Part shown: positions 59,061-64,000 of the stretch, piece after piece
How the letters are laid out: the number at the start of each line of letters is the position of its first letter
How positions within the stretch are numbered: the first letter of the stretch is position 1
The notes under the pieces: model-generated
Seen by the model: only the letters and a program-made list of their open reading frames with translations
Databases searched by the model: none
Told to the model about the DNA's origin: nothing
Source of the DNA: Curtobacterium sp. MCPF17_002
GTDB lineage: Bacteria; Actinomycetota; Actinomycetes; Actinomycetales; Microbacteriaceae
DNA length: 64,000 nt
Direction of reading: 5' to 3'
NCBI RefSeq assembly: GCF_003234115.2
Contig: NZ_CP126251.1
Location: 3,348,001-3,412,000 of the forward strand
Position numbers and translations under genes: made by a program

Positions 59061-61121
59061 CTAGTCGTTCGACGCGCTCCGTTGGACGGCGATCGAACCG
59101 GTGACGGGAGCGGTGGGCGATCCCATGGTGTCCGCAGCCTTGACCGCCTGCACCTCGAGGTCGTCAGCCGTGCCGGCATTGTCCGCCTGCTCCTGCAGTG
59201 CCGAGCTCTTGCGGAGCGGCGGCGCCTTGAAGAACCAGCTCAGGATGAACGCGAGCAGGATCACGGCGAAGCCGACCCAGTAGACCGTCACGGCCGAGGA
59301 GTTGAACCCGGTCATGAACGGCTTCGTGAGGGCCTTGTCCGCACCGTTCAGGTAGGACGTGTCGCTCGTCTCGGCGTTCGAGTTGCTCGAGGAGTTCGAA
59401 CCCTTGTCGATCTGCTTCGCCAGCGTCGGCGCGAGGTCGTTCACCCAGTAGGTGCGCTGCGCCTCGTTCGACCAGTCGACGACGAGCTTGCCGTCCTGCA
59501 CACTGGCGTGCGCCTTGTCAGCAGCGGCCGTGAGGGCCTGCTGCTGCACGGCCTCCGGAGCGCCGGTGGTGGCCTGGGTCACCTTGGCGGTCGCGGCGTC
59601 GAGACCCGACTGCACCTGCTGCTTGACCGGCGTGACGATCGGGTTCCAGATCTGGTCCATGACGCCCTGGTTCGCCTTCGCACTGGCGACGGTCGGGTTC
59701 AGGGCGGCATCGAGGGCCGAGGTCAGGTTCTTCTCGTCCGCTGTCGCGTGCAGGATGTTGGCCGGCATGATCGAGAACAGGACCGACAGGAGCACCGCGG
59801 TGCCGAGCGTTCCACCGATCTGGCGGAAGAACGTCGCCGAGCTGGTCGCCACACCCATGTCACGCGGCTGGACCGAGTTCTGCGAGGCGAGGGTGATGCT
59901 CTGCATGAGCTGCCCCAGGCCGAGGCCGATGAGGAACATGCCGATCATGAGGAACCAGAGCGGCTTGTCGATCGTCATGAACGTCAGGACGACGTAGCCG
60001 CACGACACCAGCGCGGTGCCGATCACCGGGAAGATCCGGTACCGGCCGGTGCGGGCGACGATCTGGCCCGATGCGATCGAGGCGATCATCAGACCACCGA
60101 TCATCGGCAGGGTCGCGAAGCCGGACTCGGTCGGGGTCAGGCCGGTGACGATCTGCAGGTAGAGCGGGATGGTCAGCATGGCGCCGAACATCGCGAAGCC
60201 GACGAGGAACCCGAGGATCGTGGCCATCGAGAACGTGCTCGAGCGGAACAGCTTGAGCGGGATGATCGCGTCGTCCTTCATGAGCGTCTCGACGACGAGG
60301 AAGGCGACGAGGCCGAGCGCGCCGATGACGTAGCAGGCGATCGCGGCCGCCGAGCCCCAGCCCCACGTACGGCCCTGTTCCGCGACGAGGAGGAACGGGA
60401 CGAGCGTGACGATGACCGAGGTCGCACCCCACCAGTCGATGCGCGGCTTCGCCTTGGCGTCGCCGAACTTCGGGAGGTGCAGGAACGCGATGACCATGAG
60501 GAGCGCGGCGACACCGATCGGCACGTTGACCAGGAAGACCCAGCGCCAACCGGTGATGCCGAGGATGCTCGTCGCACCGGCGAAGAGGCCACCGATGAGC
60601 GGGCCGATGACGGAAGAGATGCCGAACACCGCGAGGAAGTACCCCTGGTACTTGGCACGCTCACGCGGGGCGAGGATGTCGCCCATGATCGCGAGCGGCA
60701 GCGACATCAGCGCGCCCGCTCCGATGCCCTGGAACGCGCGGAACGCGGCGAGCATGATCATCGACGTGGACATCGTCGAGAGCAGCGACCCGAGGATGAA
60801 CACCGCGATGCCGAAGATGTAGAGCGGGCGGCGGCCGAAGACGTCGGACAGCTTGCCGTAGATCGGCGTGGTGATCGTCGAGGCGATCAGGTAGGCCGTG
60901 GTGACCCACGCCTGCTGGTCCAGCCCGTGCAGGTCGTCACCGATCGTGCGGATCGCCGTGCCGACGATCGTCTGGTCGAGGGACGACAGGAACATGCCGG
61001 CCATGAGGCCGTAGATGACGAGGAGGATCTGGCGGTGCGACATGATCGGCTTCCCCGGCGCGCTGGCCGGGGTGCTCTGTCGTCCGCGCTGCACCTCGAC
61101 GGGTGCGGTGGCAGTAGACAT
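59061..61121 (-). CDS. MFS efflux pump, DHA2 type, with a large extracytoplasmic insertion
   Basis: A 686-residue, 14-helix drug antiporter. QILLVIYGLMAGMFLSSLDQ TIVGTAI holds motif D1, GKLSDVFGRRPLYIFGIAVF motif A, and VFGISSVIGPLIGGLFAG motif C. Between the last two helices lies a polar region of about 190 residues (roughly 425-620) with Ala/Gln-rich helices and SNSSSNSNAET, probably outside the membrane; such loops occur in actinobacterial members. ATG at 61121. The promoter region carries a TetR-like palindrome. Confidence 0.92.
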   Translation of the reverse strand: MSTATAPVEVQRGRQSTPASAPGKPIMSHRQILLVIYGLMAGMFLSSLDQTIVGTAIRTIGDDLHGLDQQAWVTTAYLIASTITTPIYGKLSDVFGRRPLYIFGIAVFILGSLLSTMSTSMIMLAAFRAFQGIGAGALMSLPLAIMGDILAPRERAKYQGYFLAVFGISSVIGPLIGGLFAGATSILGITGWRWVFLVNVPIGVAALLMVIAFLHLPKFGDAKAKPRIDWWGATSVIVTLVPFLLVAEQGRTWGWGSAAAIACYVIGALGLVAFLVVETLMKDDAIIPLKLFRSSTFSMATILGFLVGFAMFGAMLTIPLYLQIVTGLTPTESGFATLPMIGGLMIASIASGQIVARTGRYRIFPVIGTALVSCGYVVLTFMTIDKPLWFLMIGMFLIGLGLGQLMQSITLASQNSVQPRDMGVATSSATFFRQIGGTLGTAVLLSVLFSIMPANILHATADEKNLTSALDAALNPTVASAKANQGVMDQIWNPIVTPVKQQVQSGLDAATAKVTQATTGAPEAVQQQALTAAADKAHASVQDGKLVVDWSNEAQRTYWVNDLAPTLAKQIDKGSNSSSNSNAETSDTSYLNGADKALTKPFMTGFNSSAVTVYWVGFAVILLAFILSWFFKAPPLRKSSALQEQADNAGTADDLEVQAVKAADTMGSPTAPVTGSIAVQRSASND

Positions 61122-61166
61122 GGGGGTCCTTCAGGGGTGCGAGGGTGATCGTCTGCGCGACTAACC

Positions 61167-61186
61167 TTGCAGACGCTGCAACTTTA
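61167..61186 (-). promoter_or_regulatory. Promoter and TetR-like operator of the 14-TM pump gene
   Basis: The palindrome TTGCAGACGCTGCAA (61167-61181) directly follows a -10-like TAAAGT (61186-61181, minus strand); TTGGAA lies 18 bases further up as a weak -35. Nearby CAACTTT/AAAGTTG and TTTGC/GCAAA form more inverted half-sites up to 61220. A repressor here would cover the start of transcription. Confidence 0.6.
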
Positions 61187-61253
61187 CATCACGAGCACCT
61201 TTGCTTCCAACGCAAAGTTGCCATCTGTGCACTTTCGTGAACGGCTTCTCAGC

Positions 61254-61259
61254 TACGGT
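61254..61259 (+). promoter_or_regulatory. -10 element TACGGT (leaderless start at 61267)
   Basis: TACGGT ends seven bases before the ATG at 61267, the same spacing as at galU, mak and other genes. Confidence 0.5.
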
Positions 61260-61266
61260 GGCCCGC

Positions 61267-61558
61267 ATGGGACGCACGACCTGGACCGAAGTGCCGACGA
61301 TCCTGCAGGCCCGGGTCGCCTTCGTGAAGACCCTGTCGCGCTCCCGCAACCGGGACGGGTTCCGACTGCACGAGCAGGGTCTTCGCTTCGGCGTCACCGG
61401 CGGCCGTCGACGCAGTCCTGGCCGGGCTCGCGGGCACGTTCTTCGAGAAGGCCGCGCGACCGGCGATCCCGCACATGCCCTCACTGCGGGACTTCCAACG
61501 CCGCGAGGGACTGGCCGCGGCCGAGTGGCTGCTCCGGCGGTGGTCCGTGCGCCGTTGA
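61267..61558 (+). pseudogene. Small gene apparently split by a frameshift
   Basis: A leaderless ATG at 61267 opens MGRTTWTEVPTILQARVAFV KTLSRSRNRDGFRLHE with strongly coding third-position GC. After about 61374 the coding pattern moves to the next frame, giving RVFASASPAAVDAVLAGLAG and, shortly after, FFEKAARPAIPHMPSLRDFQ RREGL, ending WSVRR-stop at 61558. One extra base near 61375 would explain it. Corrected length is about 97 residues; I do not recognise the family. Alternatives are a sequencing error or two unrelated short frames. Confidence 0.5.
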
Positions 61559-61617
61559 CCGCTCATCGTGCGCCCGGCGGTACCCCGATGATCCAGGAAC
61601 CGCAACGTCCCGGAGCG

Positions 61618-61623
61618 TACGGT
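61618..61623 (+). promoter_or_regulatory. -10 element TACGGT (leaderless start at 61631)
   Basis: TACGGT ends seven bases before the ATG at 61631. Confidence 0.55.
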
Positions 61624-61630
61624 CCACCGC

Positions 61631-62071
61631 ATGACTGACGAGCACGACAGCAGCCCGCGTCCCGAGGACGACGCCGCACGCCTCGGACTCGTCGTCGTCG
61701 GCGAGGCAGCAGCGCTGCACTCAGGCGACGATGCGGCCCTGGACGCGAGCGAGCAGAACATCCGCGAGGTCATCGACGAGATGATCGACGAACCACTGAC
61801 GGAACGGCAGGAGCAGGTCGTCGAGCGGCTGGCGGCCGCCGGCGGCACGCTGACCGCGGGCCTCAGCGGAGCCCTCGCCGCGCAGTCGGGACGGAGCGTC
61901 GACGACGTCCTGTCGGGTGCCGCCCGCAGCGTCGTCTGGCAGCAGCACCTCGCGGAGCAACGCGATGCCGGCAGCCACGACGGCAGCGACGAGCACGGCA
62001 GCGGCGAGCGCGAGGACGCCGGCGGCCAGCAGCGGGAGCGCCGGAACGACGACGGGCACGACGAGGACTGA
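61631..62071 (+). CDS. Acidic hypothetical protein
   Basis: A 146-residue very acidic protein (MTDEHDSSPRPEDDAARLGL, IREVIDEMIDEPLTERQEQV VERL) with a helical middle and a His/Asp/Glu/Gly-rich tail (GSHDGSDEHGSGERED). No family recognised and no signal peptide. The start is supported by a leaderless -10. The opposite strand happens to encode a hydrophobic stretch, but the plus strand has the promoter and the better start. Convergent with the flotillin gene. Confidence 0.6.
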   Translation: MTDEHDSSPRPEDDAARLGLVVVGEAAALHSGDDAALDASEQNIREVIDEMIDEPLTERQEQVVERLAAAGGTLTAGLSGALAAQSGRSVDDVLSGAARSVVWQQHLAEQRDAGSHDGSDEHGSGEREDAGGQQRERRNDDGHDED

Positions 62072-62103
62072 TCCCCGCCGCACCCGGCATCACATCCTGA
62101 CGC

Positions 62104-63552
62104 TCACTCGCTCGCCGAGGGCGCCTGCTCACGCACGACGGCACGCGCAGCGGCCTGCCCCGTCGTGGCGCTCTTCACGATGTCGCTCAGCGTGAACCCG
62201 GCGGTCGTGCCGAGCAGCGCGTCGACCTCGCTGAACTGGCTGACGACACTCTTCGCGAGCGCACCCGCGCCGTCGGACGAGACCACCGTGAGCTTGTCGA
62301 TGTTCCCCATCGGTGCGGCGAGCTCGCGGGCGATGCTCGGCAGCGTCTCGATCACCTTGACCCGGAGCACGGCGTCGGAGTGCTGGGCGAGTGCGTCGGC
62401 CTGGGCCTTCGTCGCGTCGGCCTCGGCCTGGCCCCTGGCGCGGATCGCGTCGGCGGCGGCTTCACCCTCGGCACGGGAGGCGTCGGCTGCGAGCTTGCGG
62501 GCCTCGGACTCGGCCTTCGCCTCTGCGGCGATCGCCTCGGCCGAGATCCGGCGGGCCTCGGCCTGCGCGCGGGCCGTCTCAACCTGGGCGCCGGCGGCGG
62601 CTTCGGCCTCGACGCGGGTCTTGCGCGCCTGGGCCTCGGCGACGGCGGAGACCTCGGACTCGAGCTCGGCACGACGCAGCTCGGCACGCTTCTGTGCCGT
62701 GATCTGTTCCTGCTCGACGACACCCTGGGACGCGCGAGCCTGGGCGAGCGGCCCGGCGGCAGCGGCTTCGGCGGAAGCGCGGTCGGCGTCGAGCTGCAGC
62801 GCGGCGCGACGGATCGCGAGGGTGTTCTCCGCTTCGGCGATGGCCTGGTCCGCCGTCGCCCGCGCCTCACGCGCTTCACGGTCTGCCTGCGCCTCGGCGT
62901 TCTCCGCCTCGAGCCGCACACGTGCGCGCTCGGCACGGCCGAGGTCGCTGATGTACTCGTTGCGGTCGGAGATGCCCTTGATCTCGAACGAGTCCACGTC
63001 GAGCCCCTGGCTGTGCAGGGCGTCCTTCGCGACGTCGAGCACGGCGACGGTGAGCTGGTCGCGGTTGCGGATGATCGTGGACACGTCGGTCGCACCGATC
63101 GAGGCACGGAGGGAACCCGACAGGACTTCGCGCGCGAAGTCGTCGATCTTCTTCTCCTGCCCGAGGAACCGCTGCGCCGCGGCCCGGATGGAGGCGTCGG
63201 CTTCGCCGACCTTCACGAGTGCGACCGCTTCCACGTCGATGGTCACGCCGCGAGAGTCCTGGGCGTTCACGTTGATGTCGATCGCGCGCGAGCTCAGCGA
63301 CAGCTTCGCGACCTTCTCGAAGAACGGCCGGACGAGCACGCCGGCGCCGAGCACGACCTTGATGCCGGACTCGACGGTCTCGGTGCCGTCCGCGTTCTTG
63401 ACCTTGCGGGACCGCTTGCCCGTGATGATGAGTGCTTCGTCGGCACCGGCGTTGCGGTAGACGACCTTGGCGTAGATCAGCGCGATGACCGCGAGGACGA
63501 TGATCCCCGCGATGATCAGCGGGACGGCTCCGAGCGCGAACAGGACTTCCAT
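62104..63552 (-). CDS. Flotillin / SPFH (band 7) membrane protein
   Basis: A 482-residue protein: an N-terminal membrane helix (residues about 5-30, GAVPLIIAGIIVLAVIALIY), an SPFH domain (about 35-210, DEALIITGKRSRKVKNADGT, VTIDVEAVALVKVGEADASI, GLDVDSFEIKGISDRNEYIS), a long Ala/Glu/Arg coiled coil (about 215-400), and a C-terminal GAGALAKSVVSQFSEVDALL segment typical of flotillins. Flotillins scaffold membrane microdomains. It has the usual length. NfeD-like partner genes are not seen nearby. Confidence 0.92.
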   Translation of the reverse strand: MEVLFALGAVPLIIAGIIVLAVIALIYAKVVYRNAGADEALIITGKRSRKVKNADGTETVESGIKVVLGAGVLVRPFFEKVAKLSLSSRAIDINVNAQDSRGVTIDVEAVALVKVGEADASIRAAAQRFLGQEKKIDDFAREVLSGSLRASIGATDVSTIIRNRDQLTVAVLDVAKDALHSQGLDVDSFEIKGISDRNEYISDLGRAERARVRLEAENAEAQADREAREARATADQAIAEAENTLAIRRAALQLDADRASAEAAAAGPLAQARASQGVVEQEQITAQKRAELRRAELESEVSAVAEAQARKTRVEAEAAAGAQVETARAQAEARRISAEAIAAEAKAESEARKLAADASRAEGEAAADAIRARGQAEADATKAQADALAQHSDAVLRVKVIETLPSIARELAAPMGNIDKLTVVSSDGAGALAKSVVSQFSEVDALLGTTAGFTLSDIVKSATTGQAAARAVVREQAPSASE

Positions 63553-63667
63553 GGCTCCCCCTCCGGACCAGGCGCGGCCCGGGTGGGCGCGGACCTGGAT
63601 TCCGCATCTGTTGTTCCGTTGTCTCCCATCCTACGAGGACGAGCCGACAACGAGGGGGACCACGCGC
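63553..63667. other. Spacer between nadE and the flotillin gene
   Basis: A 115-base spacer. TAGGAT on the minus strand (63633-63628) may be the -10 of the flotillin gene with a leader of about 70 bases; GGGGGAGCC lies directly upstream of its ATG. No hairpin terminator for nadE is clear. Confidence 0.4.
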
Positions 63668-64000
63668 CTACGCGCCCGCACGCCACCAGTCGTCGAAGGG
63701 CGTCGCCGGCACCTGCCGCTTGTGCTCCGTCGCGCGGTAGCGGGACTCGATCGCCTCGGCGACCTCGACGGGCACGTCGTGCCCCTGCAGGTAGGCGTCG
63801 ATCTCGGCGTAGGTGAGCCCGAGGTTCGCCTCGTCGGTCTGGCCCGGAGTCTCGTCGAGCAGGTCCGCCGTTGGGGCCTTCTCGTACAGCCGGGCCGGAG
63901 CGCCGAGGTGCTCGAGGATCTGCCGCCCCTGGCTCTTCGACAGCCCGGTGAGGGGCGTGAGGTCGACGCCGCCGTCGCCATACTTCGTGAAGAAGCCGCT
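63668..64000 (-). CDS. nadE: Ammonia-dependent NAD+ synthetase, C-terminal part (cut by window edge)
   Basis: The last step of NAD synthesis, amidating deamido-NAD. The final 110 codons are in the window: [35 protein letters not shown] holds the [10 protein letters not shown] nucleotide-binding segment, [29 protein letters not shown] is the NadE C-terminal signature, and the product ends [21 protein letters not shown]. The TAG stop is at 63670-63668. The N-terminal PP-loop lies outside the window. Confidence 0.95.
   Translation of the reverse strand, partial: SGFFTKYGDGGVDLTPLTGLSKSQGRQILEHLGAPARLYEKAPTADLLDETPGQTDEANLGLTYAEIDAYLQGHDVPVEVAEAIESRYRATEHKRQVPATPFDDWWRAGA

Noticed and set aside
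61721..62083. Minus-strand frame with a hydrophobic stretch opposite the acidic protein gene
   Set aside because: Reverse-complement codons of Asp/Glu/His/Arg-rich sequence often look hydrophobic; the plus frame has a leaderless promoter and a better start.

Overview
The window is a chromosomal segment of a very GC-rich actinobacterium. The gene content and order (argCJBDFGH next to pheST, infC-rpmI-rplT with a DUF1844 gene beside infC, galU/rimJ/5-FCL/FmdB/mscL, leaderless promoters) point to the Microbacteriaceae; Curtobacterium is my best guess, as an inference without database support. I see no transposase, integrase, phage gene, rRNA or CRISPR array. One tRNA (Ala, anticodon CGC) lies at 22.5 kb. 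Genes are cut at both window ends (argH on the left, nadE on the right).

Layout. 1-7.2 kb: a tightly overlapping minus-strand arginine operon, argC-J-B-D-F-G-H, with no argR inside it. 7.3-13.2 kb: pheS-pheT, a TrmH-type rRNA/tRNA methyltransferase, and infC-rpmI-rplT with a strong terminator; infC appears to use an ATC start. 13.5-17.4 kb: DUF1844 protein, maltokinase, CHAD protein, MaoC-like hydratase. 17.4-22.4 kb: a GH2 glycosidase under a LacI-type operator, a PIG-V-like membrane protein, an amidase lipoprotein and a small protein. 22.5-27.8 kb: tRNA-Ala, a membrane protein of the galU-rimJ neighbourhood (GLPR-like), rimJ, galU, 5-FCL, FmdB, mscL and a CDP-alcohol phosphatidyltransferase. 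28.1-41.5 kb: a large helicase-like protein with degenerate Walker motifs, a CitE-like lyase, a frameshifted FAD monooxygenase, redox enzymes, a TetR/MFS pair with a clear divergent control region, and a polar amino-acid type ABC system. 41.6-46.7 kb: a cupin / amidohydrolase / divergent S-adenosylhomocysteinase-like operon, a PrsW protease and a glutaredoxin-like protein.

46.9-58.1 kb is a complete non-phosphorylating L-fucose locus in two converging units. The plus unit encodes L-fuconolactonase, an FAH-family hydrolase, an SDR dehydrogenase and a FadR-type regulator. The minus unit encodes L-fuconate dehydratase, a carbohydrate ABC importer (binding protein plus two permeases), a GH29 alpha-L-fucosidase, a mutarotase and an aldo/keto reductase. 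Together they can import fucosides, release L-fucose and degrade it to pyruvate and lactate. An 11-bp palindrome, ACATCGGATGT or a one-mismatch version, lies in all three promoters I can place, and is the likely operator. 58.4-64 kb: TetR, a 14-TM efflux pump, small genes, a flotillin and nadE.

Between and sometimes inside genes run three dispersed repeat families: (1) GGCCTGGAGGCGCGG, as single copies in or between genes and as inverted pairs forming terminator-like hairpins, a layout like DNA-uptake sequences; (2) a 19-bp tandem unit GTTCCGCTCGTAGGAGGTC followed by an inverted copy, at three intergenic sites between 45 and 58 kb; (3) long hairpins with CGCACAAC outer arms between convergent genes. 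The sequence also shows many in-frame tandem repeats at protein ends.
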